Shown: positions 8,755 to 15,571 of the stretch, piece by piece | Layout: each line of letters opens with the position of its first letter | Numbering within the stretch: position 1 is the stretch's first letter | Assembly (NCBI GenBank): GCA_964552795.1 | Contig: CAZKIO010000001.1 | Coordinates: forward strand, 186,001 to 250,000 | From: JAEUHZ01 sp964552795 | Lineage (GTDB): Bacteria; Planctomycetota; UBA1135; GCA-002686595 | DNA length: 64,000 nucleotides | Reading direction: 5' to 3' | Program-made: the position numbers and the translations under genes | The notes under the pieces: model-generated | What the model was told of the DNA's origin: nothing | Database searches by the model: none | The model's input: the letters and a program-made list of their open reading frames with translations, nothing else

Positions 8755-10069
8755 CTTCAGCAAGGCGCGCTTCTTCGAGCTCGTCGGCTACACCCCGCAC
8801 TCGGGCCAGAAGGTCGTCCACGAGTCCAGGGCGTCCCGGCGCGTCGTCGCCTGCGGTGTCCGCTGGGGCAAGACCATGTGCGCGGCGCTCGAAGCCCTGT
8901 CGGCGGCGATGGAGCCGCGGGAGCGCTCGATCGGCTGGATCGTGGCGCCGACCTACGACCTGGCTGATCGCGTGTTCGGCGTCGTGGCGATGACCGCGCT
9001 GGAGCGGCTGAAGCACCGGGTGGTGAAGTTCAGTCAGCACGACCAACGGCTGACTCTGCGCAACCTGGGCGGCGGCCTATCCGAGATCCGCGGCAAGTCG
9101 GCCGACAACCCCGTCTCCCTGCTCGGGGAGGGCCTGGACTTCGTTGTTGTCGACGAGTGCGCGCGGCTGAAGCCGGGCATCTGGGAGAGCCACATCAGCC
9201 AGCGGCTGCTCGACAGGCGCGGCTGGGCGTTGCTCATCTCGACGCCGCGCGGGAAGGGGTGGTTCTTCGACGCGTGGCGCCGCGGGCAGGGCCACGATGC
9301 CGACTTCGAGAGCTGGAACCTGCCCTCGTGGACGAACCCGCTGCTCGACCAGGCGACGATCGAGGCCGAGCGCGAGCGACTCCCCGAGCGGGTGTTCCGC
9401 CAAGAGTACGGCGGTGAGTTCCTGGAGGGCAGCGGCGCCGTCTTCCACAACGTGCGCGAGCTGGCGACGGGAACCTGGCAGCCGCCGGTCAAGGGCCAGC
9501 GGTACTACGCGGGCCTGGATCTCGCCAAGGTGGAAGACTTCACCGTGCTCGTGATCATGAACCGCGAGTTCGAGGTGGTGTTCGTGGACCGCTTCCACCG
9601 CCAGGACTGGAGCATCCAGATGCACCGCGTGCGGGGCAGCGCGGAGCGGTACAACAACGCGCGCATCCTGCTCGACTCGACGGGCGCTGGGGAGCCGATC
9701 TACGAGGAGATGCGCCGCAACGGCTGCAAGGTGGACGGGTATTCGCTGAGCGCAAAGTCCAAGAGCGACCTCGTCAACAACCTCTCCATCCTCTTCGAGC
9801 GGCGCCGGGTCGTGCTGCCGAAGGTTGATCTGTGGCCCGAGGGGATCGAAGAACTCGAGTCGTTCGAGTACAGCGTGACCGACCAGGGCAACGTGCGCAC
9901 CGGTGCGCCAAGCGGAGTGCACGACGACTGCGTGATCGCGCTGGGGTTGGCGGCCTGGCAGGTCAAGGCCGCGCCCCCGATGCCGGGCTACGCCGTGGTG
10001 TCTTCGCGAGGCGGGTGGAGTCCGGCCAAGATCCGACGGCTGTTCGAGACGCATCCCTGGCGCAGTTGA
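8729..10069 (+). CDS. terL: Phage terminase large subunit
   Basis: 446 residues with both domains of a packaging motor. ATPase: an atypical Walker A CGVRWGKT at 42-49, Walker B VVVDE at 139-143, and coupling motif LLISTPRGKG at 168-177. Nuclease (RNase H fold): acidic residues in GLDLAKVED (D264), LLDSTGAGE (D316) and VHDDC (D399/D400). It would cut and translocate DNA into a prohead. All key residues are intact, so the gene looks functional. No portal or capsid gene follows it, unlike an ordinary prophage: the next genes are recombinases and replication proteins. Confidence 0.95.
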   Translation: MAPKPKRRSFSKARFFELVGYTPHSGQKVVHESRASRRVVACGVRWGKTMCAALEALSAAMEPRERSIGWIVAPTYDLADRVFGVVAMTALERLKHRVVKFSQHDQRLTLRNLGGGLSEIRGKSADNPVSLLGEGLDFVVVDECARLKPGIWESHISQRLLDRRGWALLISTPRGKGWFFDAWRRGQGHDADFESWNLPSWTNPLLDQATIEAERERLPERVFRQEYGGEFLEGSGAVFHNVRELATGTWQPPVKGQRYYAGLDLAKVEDFTVLVIMNREFEVVFVDRFHRQDWSIQMHRVRGSAERYNNARILLDSTGAGEPIYEEMRRNGCKVDGYSLSAKSKSDLVNNLSILFERRRVVLPKVDLWPEGIEELESFEYSVTDQGNVRTGAPSGVHDDCVIALGLAAWQVKAAPPMPGYAVVSSRGGWSPAKIRRLFETHPWRS

Positions 10070-10149
10070 CGGCCAGTGGGCGCCCTGGTCGCGTCAGGCC
10101 GCGGGATTCCGGGGGTGTCGGGCTGAGCTGGCACGGCGGATGCATGCGA

Positions 10150-10175
10150 GCGGAAACCGCCGGAATCCGGCTTCC
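10150..10175 (+). promoter_or_regulatory. Conserved 26-base palindromic element, copy 1
   Basis: This block contains the palindrome GCCGGAATCCGGC (10159-10171), followed by TTCC and preceded by GCGGAA. It matches 22 of 26 bases with 18523-18548. One of the four differences pair swaps a C:G for a G:C within the palindrome, keeping the pairing. It ends 66 bases before the ATG at 10242. It is likely an operator or structured leader shared by two genes of the element. Confidence 0.6.
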
Positions 10176-10241
10176 TGCGTGCGCGAGATCGAGCCTGAGT
10201 GTCGTTCGTGCCCCGCGTGGGGCGCGAAGGAGAAACGACAC

Positions 10242-10739
10242 ATGAGCAGCAAGAAAGCGAAGGGCGCGGGGAGCGCCGAGGCGGTCGCGCGAGCGACGAC
10301 GGACGAGACGGCGGCGGTGCAGGGCACGGCGGAGACGCCGAGCGAGGCGGAGCCGAAACGCAGGGGCGGCAAGCGCGGCTCCAAGGCAACCGCCACGGCG
10401 GCCGCCAAGGGCGGCGCGACGCTCGCCGAGGTGTTCGAGAGCTACGTCGACTCGCTCGACAAGGCGGGCAAGTCGGACGGCACGATCGCGAGCTACAAGA
10501 TGGAACTGGCCCTGGCGGGCGCGGACCTCGGGCTCGACACCAAGATCGCCGACCTCACGCCCGACCGCGTGGTGTTGTTCGTCGCGAGCGACCGCGTGCA
10601 GAAGACGCGCTCGGGGCGCGCGAAGTCGCCGCTCTCGACCGCGAAGACCGAGCGCGTGCTGCGCCAGGCGCTGCTGCACGCCGAGGCGACGGGCCTGGTC
10701 GCGAAGGCGCCCCTCCCCGAGCAGGCCGCCACCCACTGA
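10242..10739 (+). CDS. Recombinase-like protein with only the N-terminal SAM-like DNA-binding domain
   Basis: 165 residues from the ATG at 10242, chosen because AAGGAG lies 10 bases upstream; the frame extends further up but without a good site. Residues 1-60 are a basic Lys/Ala/Thr-rich tail (RRGGKRGSKATATAAAKGG). Residues ~62-155 resemble the core-binding domain of tyrosine recombinases (LAEVFESYVDSLDKAGKSDGTIASYKMEL...LSTAKTERVLRQALLHAEATGLV). The catalytic domain with its R-H-R-Y residues is missing. The protein could compete with or assist the full recombinase that follows 74 bases later. It could also be the remnant of a longer integrase, though the intact start and stop argue for a real small protein. 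Confidence 0.65.
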   Translation: MSSKKAKGAGSAEAVARATTDETAAVQGTAETPSEAEPKRRGGKRGSKATATAAAKGGATLAEVFESYVDSLDKAGKSDGTIASYKMELALAGADLGLDTKIADLTPDRVVLFVASDRVQKTRSGRAKSPLSTAKTERVLRQALLHAEATGLVAKAPLPEQAATH

Positions 10740-10813
10740 CCCGCGAGGCCCGGCGCCGGCCGCGGTGCGTTCGTGCCCGTGGCCGGCGTCGGCGCCATGT
10801 TGGAGGAGGCGTC

Positions 10814-11677
10814 ATGAGGATCGTGACCGCGATCACGGCCTACGAGCTGCAACTCCGCGCGAATGGTCGGTCGCAGCACACCGTCGCGCAGGCACGCCGG
10901 CACCTCGGGATGCTGGAGGGCTACCTGCGCGAGCACGCGCTGGAGGAGGTGACCGACGGCGACCTCGCGCGGTTCCTGGTGTCGCCGGTGGCGCGCCTGC
11001 GGGCCGACGGCGCGCCCAAGCGAGCGAGCTCGATGAACGCGCTGCGATCGAGTCTGCGAGCCTTCTTCGCGTACTGTCACGCGGCGGGGCATGTGCGCGC
11101 GAACCCCGCGCGGCTCATCCGCCGGGCGATCTGCGCAGGACTGCCCCCGCGTGCGCTGTCGAAGGCGGAGGTCGAGCGGCTGCTCGCGGCGCTGGCGGGC
11201 CGGCGGGGGCGCCACGCCGAGCGAGATCTCCTTCTCGTGCGTCTGCTGCTGGAGACCGGCATGCGCCTGGGAAGTGCGCTCGGGCTACGCGTCGAGGACG
11301 TCGACGTCGAGCGGCGCGAGCTCGTGCTGCGCACGGTCAAGGGCGGACGTGAGGACGTCGCGGCGGTGGAGACGGAGCTGGTTGCGGCCCTGGCCCAGCT
11401 GGTGGGAGAGCGTCAGGAGGGGCCCGTCTTCGCCGGACGCGGCGGGGGACGGCTCGGCGCGAGGACCGTGCAGCGCGCGCTCGGGGAGGCCGCTCAGCGT
11501 GCAGGGATCAAGCGGCGCGTGCGGCCGCACGACCTGCGGCACAGCTTCGGGCAGGCGCTCTACGAGCGGACGCGCGACCTGCTGCTCGTCCAGCAGGCGC
11601 TGGGGCACCGCTCGATCCTGTCGACGTGCAGGTACGCGAGGGCCGCAACGCGGCCTCACGTCAACAGCCACGGCTGA
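10814..11677 (+). CDS. Tyrosine recombinase (XerC/D-like integrase)
   Basis: 287 residues; the ATG at 10814 has GGAGGAGG just upstream. An N-terminal SAM-like core-binding domain (~1-100) precedes the catalytic domain. The latter has the first Arg in LLETGMRLGSALGL, HDLRHSFG (HxxR), LGHRSILST (His/Trp position) and a C-terminal YAR tyrosine. All catalytic residues are present. It would cut and rejoin DNA at a site such as an att or resolution site. The length is like Xer proteins rather than long phage integrases, so it may resolve multimers or act on a dif/lox-like site. The palindrome at 6377-6408 is a candidate substrate. Confidence 0.9.
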   Translation: MRIVTAITAYELQLRANGRSQHTVAQARRHLGMLEGYLREHALEEVTDGDLARFLVSPVARLRADGAPKRASSMNALRSSLRAFFAYCHAAGHVRANPARLIRRAICAGLPPRALSKAEVERLLAALAGRRGRHAERDLLLVRLLLETGMRLGSALGLRVEDVDVERRELVLRTVKGGREDVAAVETELVAALAQLVGERQEGPVFAGRGGGRLGARTVQRALGEAAQRAGIKRRVRPHDLRHSFGQALYERTRDLLLVQQALGHRSILSTCRYARAATRPHVNSHG

Positions 11678-11757
11678 GGCGGCCCTGGCGGGGTGTGCTG
11701 TCCGACCCCTATCATGTGCGCCGTCACCGCCATCAGCCGGCGGCGGTGATCGGCGAG

Positions 11758-12639
11758 ATGATGATGAGCGAAGGCATTTCGGGTCACGGTCCGGGAGTTC
11801 CCGATGGGAGCGAGCAAGGCCGGCATGGCCAGCCCCCCACGTTGCTGGAGTCGCACCTCCGAGAACTCAAGGAACGCGAAGAAAACCAGGAGACGCTTCG
11901 CCAAGCCTGTGAGGCGCTGCTGGAGGTTCACTCTAAGCTCTGGACTTGCACGCGGCATGTTGCGCCTTCCAAGTTCCAGGAGTGGCAGCCTGGAGAAGTA
12001 CACCACCAGTGGGTCGCTCGTCTGGACGTGAACCAGTATGCGACCTTCTGGGTTGGAACGGCGATGGTGGAGGCCATCCGATCGATCAAAGCCGTGGAGT
12101 GCAAGCTGGGCATCTCCGTCGCGCCCATTCTCTTGCAGCACATCCCCAGTCATTTCGATCGCGTCCTGCGTCACGCAGGGGAGTTCGTGCGGGCACAATT
12201 CGAGAGGCTGTACCGGAGCCCAGACGACGCCGACCTGCTCGCCCAGGTCACGGCGGACATTGGCTCGGCGCTGGCGGCGAACAGGTCCGCATTTGACCAG
12301 TACCACTGGTGGCTTGAGTTCCCTGCCGCTGCGCTGGAGCGCGTCATCCGGAGGTTCCCTTCGACCGTTCCGGCAAATGGTCTTGCGGGATGGCTCGCCG
12401 AACAATGGCGGGAACCGAACACGGATCACCCGCCGGCAACGCCCGTCAGGCGCAGGCAAGGACGACAACGGTCGTCTGATCCGGACGCTGACCGCCTCGT
12501 CTACGAGAGGTGGGAGTCAGCTGGGTACACGCAATACGCAGAACTGGCGAGGGATCTCGGACGCGAAACCTCGGCAGTCAAGCGTGCGGTAGATCGCCAT
12601 CGCCATCGCACTAGGAATCCAGCCCCCCGGAACAAATAG
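11758..12639 (+). CDS. Unknown protein with C-terminal helix-turn-helix
   Basis: About 293 residues from the first of three consecutive ATGs (11758-11766); no clear ribosome-binding site separates them. The middle is helical, with tryptophan/histidine-rich stretches (WQPGEVHHQWVARLDVNQYATFWVG) and no motif I recognise. The last ~50 residues contain a likely HTH, YTQYAELARDLGRETSAVKRAVDRH. Codon use is a little less GC-biased than the flanking genes. It lies downstream of the recombinase and before a regulatory-looking gap, so a regulator or DNA-binding accessory factor is possible; no function can be assigned. Confidence 0.6.
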   Translation: MMMSEGISGHGPGVPDGSEQGRHGQPPTLLESHLRELKEREENQETLRQACEALLEVHSKLWTCTRHVAPSKFQEWQPGEVHHQWVARLDVNQYATFWVGTAMVEAIRSIKAVECKLGISVAPILLQHIPSHFDRVLRHAGEFVRAQFERLYRSPDDADLLAQVTADIGSALAANRSAFDQYHWWLEFPAAALERVIRRFPSTVPANGLAGWLAEQWREPNTDHPPATPVRRRQGRQRSSDPDADRLVYERWESAGYTQYAELARDLGRETSAVKRAVDRHRHRTRNPAPRNK

Positions 12640-12665
12640 GGGTCAAGAGGGTCGATACTTCTTCC

Positions 12666-12741
12666 GTTGTTCCGGCATCGCCGTATCTGTAGGGCCGCAG
12701 CAGAGTTGGGGCAGCGTTAGTCGGGCAGCTGCCGGAACAAC
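12666..12741. repeat. 12-bp perfect inverted repeat flanking 52 bases
   Basis: GTTGTTCCGGCA (12666-12677) pairs exactly with TGCCGGAACAAC (12730-12741). The right arm also begins a second dyad, GCCGGA-acaac-TCCGGC (12731-12747). The region 12640-12852 holds no gene and precedes the small HTH gene at 12853. Candidate roles are an operator for that HTH protein, a replication origin hairpin, or a recombination site. Confidence 0.5.
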
Positions 12742-12852
12742 TCCGGCCCCAGTCTTCCTTCCGGACCTGACCTGATCCTCGTCCTCACCGCGCGACGGTG
12801 ACACCCAGGCCGCATTGGGCGGCCGGAGCCCACCGCGTCCGGCGAGGACAGA

Positions 12853-13071
12853 ATGAACAGACCGCTGACGACCGGAGAGGTGGCTCGCCTCCTCGACCGT
12901 ACCGAACCCCAACTGGCCGACCTGGTCCGCCGCAAGAAGGTCGACCCTGCCCCGACGGTCACCGCCGGGCGCCGCGAGTGGACGCCCGACCATGTGCGGC
13001 AGGCGGCGGAGCACCTCGGCCAGGACGTGGACACCGTACTCGCCGCGATCGAGGAGGTGCGCCGTGGTTGA
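12853..13071 (+). CDS. Small MerR/excisionase-type HTH protein
   Basis: 72 residues. The N-terminal half reads LTTGEVARLLDRTEPQLADLVRRKKVDP, a winged-HTH of the MerR/AlpA/Xis type, followed by a short helix (DHVRQAAEHLGQDVDTVLAAIEEV). The ATG is preceded by GCGAGGACAGA. It starts the replication gene run and overlaps the next gene by 8 bases. It is probably a DNA-binding regulator of the downstream replication operon, possibly acting at the inverted repeats just upstream. Confidence 0.7.
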   Translation: MNRPLTTGEVARLLDRTEPQLADLVRRKKVDPAPTVTAGRREWTPDHVRQAAEHLGQDVDTVLAAIEEVRRG

Positions 13072-13660
13072 TCTGCGCGACTTCCTGGCGTGCGGCGAGG
13101 GCGGCGACGGCGACGTCGCCGAGCTCAAGCTTGGCCGCGATCCGGCGATGGTCCTGCTCTTCACGACGGAGGTCGAGCAGACCAAGCTGCACTACGTCGA
13201 CGACGAGTCCGTCAAGGCGTACGCGAACTGCCCCGGGCCAGGCTGCCCGCTGTGCCAGCTCGGGGCCAGGCCGGTCGAGTTCCTCTTGCTCCCGGTCATC
13301 GACGTGCAAACGGGCACCGTGCGCGTCCTGCGCGTCGCGACCCGCCGTGGCGCGGGAGCCTTGCTGACGGAGCTGAAGCCGCACCTGAACCGCTCCGACT
13401 CGTGCGACACCGTGCTGCTGCTCTCGCGCAACGGCAACGCCTACAACGCGAAGGCAAGGACCCTCGGCAAGAGCGCCAACCGCCACGAGGACGCGGTCGC
13501 AGCGTTCCTGAAGCGACGCGAGGACGGGCTCAAGCTGGACGGCGTCTTCGCGAGCCTGACCGCGGAGGATCTGCGCGAGGTGCCCAGCATCCGCAACAAG
13601 CTCGACGCGATCGGCGACGAGTCGTTCGACCTGGACGACGCGGTCGGCGAGCTGGAGTAG
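13064..13660 (+). CDS. Possible ssDNA-binding/replication protein with Cys motif
   Basis: 198 residues from the GTG at 13064 (GAGGAGG upstream, overlap with the previous gene). A zinc-ribbon-like C-x4-C-x2-C segment (CPGPGCPLC, about residues 52-60) sits after a beta-rich stretch, and the C-terminus is acidic (FDLDDAVGELE), as in many single-strand DNA-binding proteins. It lies directly before a helicase-like ATPase and a DNA polymerase, the usual place of a phage SSB. Sequence alone does not prove it; another zinc-binding replication accessory protein is possible. Confidence 0.5.
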   Translation: MVDLRDFLACGEGGDGDVAELKLGRDPAMVLLFTTEVEQTKLHYVDDESVKAYANCPGPGCPLCQLGARPVEFLLLPVIDVQTGTVRVLRVATRRGAGALLTELKPHLNRSDSCDTVLLLSRNGNAYNAKARTLGKSANRHEDAVAAFLKRREDGLKLDGVFASLTAEDLREVPSIRNKLDAIGDESFDLDDAVGELE

Positions 13661-13666
13661 CGGCCC

Positions 13667-15571
13667 GTGCGCATCGACGAGACGACGCTGGCGGGGTTCC
13701 GCGCGGATCACCTCTCCGCGCGGGCCCTGCTGGCCTTGATCCTGAAGCACGTCTGGGTGCTCGTACGCCTGGGCGTCGGCGTCGGCAAGAGTGCCGCGAT
13801 CGACGCGCTGCTGGCCTTGCCGGATCTGTACCGGCGGTTCGACTTGGTCGTGTACGTGGCGCCGAGCTGGGACGTCATCCGCGAGCGGGGGATCGTCACG
13901 GGGACGACCGCGGCCACCGCGGGCTACCGAGTCCTTGAGCCGCGCCCGCGCACGCGGTGCGGCGCGCGCGACGCGCCGTGGCGTGCCCTGGAGCGCAGGG
14001 GCTGCATCGCGACCGCGAAGGACACGTTGTGCGGTTCCTGCCCCGAGGCGTCAGCGGCTGACCCCTGCCGCTGGCCGAAGCGCCTCAAGGACGTCGAGGG
14101 CATCCATCTGTTCTTCGCGACGGAGGAGCTGCTGCGGATCAACCGCGCGCTGATCCCGATGCTCAAGGCGCGCACGAAGGCGAAGCGCGTCCTGGTCGTG
14201 CTGGACGAGGCGCGCTTCATCGACGGCGCCTTCCGGATCGAGATCGACGCGCGCGAGCTGGCGATGTTCGACGGCGCGCTCACCAAGGCGGCTGCGGACA
14301 CGCCCAAGCTCGGATCGTTGATCGGGCGGTGGCGGCACGCGCTGGCGCAGGTCAAGTCTGCCACGCGAGCTGGCCTGAAACGGCTCCGCCTGGAGGTCCC
14401 TGACACCCTGCTGCGCCACGCGCTGAAGATTGAGGAGGCAGGGCTCGACATGCACGGCCCGCGCTTCCGGTTCCTGGGCTACGACCTCGTGCAGCTCGTT
14501 CACAGTCGAGGGTCCGAGCGGCGCAGGAACACGAAGGGCGATCTCACCTTCATCGCTAGGCCCTACCTGAAGACGCACCTGTTGGTCGCGTCGGCGCACC
14601 TCGACGGCGAATACGTCGGGCAGCGCCTCGGCGAGGACCGCGTGTCATCACCGTTCGAGAAGGTCGTGGTCAGGCACTCGGGGACGAGGATCGTCAACCT
14701 CCGGAGCCGGCTCGGGGCTGACAGCTACTTCAGCAAGAACTCCAAGCAGGTCCTCGACACCTTCGCCCTGCTGATCCGGCGCAACGTGCTCGCGGACCGC
14801 ACGACTCTGCTCGTGTGCAAGCTGTCCCGGAAGCCGCGGTGCGCCGAGTATCTGCGCACGCGGCTCGCAGAGTGGGGGCTGGATGTCGCGTTTCTGATCG
14901 AGGGCGAACGGCCGCCGTCGGCGCCGACGCCGACCGTGATCCCCGTCATCCACTACGGGGTGCTCGGCACGAACGACTACGCCGGGTACGAGTCCGCGTT
15001 CTGCTTGACCGGCTACTACGTGGCGGACTCCACGCTGAACCACGCCCTCGACGAGCTGGAGCTCGATCCTGACGGCCAGGTCCACATCGTCACGGACGCA
15101 CGGCGCGTTCGCCGCGCGGTGCTCGTTGATCGCTTGGTCCCGGACCGCGACCGGGCCTGGGTGGCGAACCTCTACCTGCGCCGGCTCGAGGTCGACCCGG
15201 TGATCCAGGCGGTCGGGCGCGTGCGCTTCCTGACTCAGCCGCGCGAGATCGTCACGTTCCAGATGGCCGACCTGTCGGCCGAGCTCGGCGCGGTGGAGGA
15301 GGTCAAGTCGGTGGCCGCGCTGCGCACGGCCTTTCGCCTGCCCGAGCCGAAGGCTCTCGACACCGCGATCGCGTGCGCTAGGATCCAGGCGCTGCGCGAC
15401 GAGGGTCTTTCGGTCGCGCAGGCCGGGGAGCGAATTGGCATCTCGCGGTCGACGGCGTTTCGCCGAGCGCGGAGCGCGGACAGTCTCAGAAGCCCTGATA
15501 GAGATATATTCTTAAAGAGGGGTTTTGAGACTCCCCCGGGCGCGACCGACGACGCCGGGAGGGCCTCGTGA
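13667..15571 (+). CDS. Helicase-like P-loop ATPase with Cys cluster and C-terminal HTH
   Basis: 634 residues, GTG start 7 bases after the previous stop. Walker A is GVGVGKS (36-42) and the Walker B/DEAx box is VLVVLDEARF (DEAR at 180-183). Between them are cysteines 113, 122, 125 and 134 (plus 98). That location and CxxC pattern recall the Fe-S domain of XPD/DinG helicases. A motif VI-like QAVGRVRF occurs near residue 515. The last part has a resolvase-type HTH (LSVAQAGERIGISRSTAFRRA). It is probably the replicative or primase-associated helicase of the element, given its overlap with the polymerase gene. I do not recognise a named family. Confidence 0.7.
   Translation: MRIDETTLAGFRADHLSARALLALILKHVWVLVRLGVGVGKSAAIDALLALPDLYRRFDLVVYVAPSWDVIRERGIVTGTTAATAGYRVLEPRPRTRCGARDAPWRALERRGCIATAKDTLCGSCPEASAADPCRWPKRLKDVEGIHLFFATEELLRINRALIPMLKARTKAKRVLVVLDEARFIDGAFRIEIDARELAMFDGALTKAAADTPKLGSLIGRWRHALAQVKSATRAGLKRLRLEVPDTLLRHALKIEEAGLDMHGPRFRFLGYDLVQLVHSRGSERRRNTKGDLTFIARPYLKTHLLVASAHLDGEYVGQRLGEDRVSSPFEKVVVRHSGTRIVNLRSRLGADSYFSKNSKQVLDTFALLIRRNVLADRTTLLVCKLSRKPRCAEYLRTRLAEWGLDVAFLIEGERPPSAPTPTVIPVIHYGVLGTNDYAGYESAFCLTGYYVADSTLNHALDELELDPDGQVHIVTDARRVRRAVLVDRLVPDRDRAWVANLYLRRLEVDPVIQAVGRVRFLTQPREIVTFQMADLSAELGAVEEVKSVAALRTAFRLPEPKALDTAIACARIQALRDEGLSVAQAGERIGISRSTAFRRARSADSLRSPDRDIFLKRGFETPPGATDDAGRAS

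Noticed and set aside
10129..10144. Sigma-54-like promoter TGGCAC-N5-ATGCA before the gene at 10242
   Set aside because: One key base differs (A for T in the -12 box), no matching site exists at the second conserved element, and no sigma-54 activator is linked; chance match is likely.
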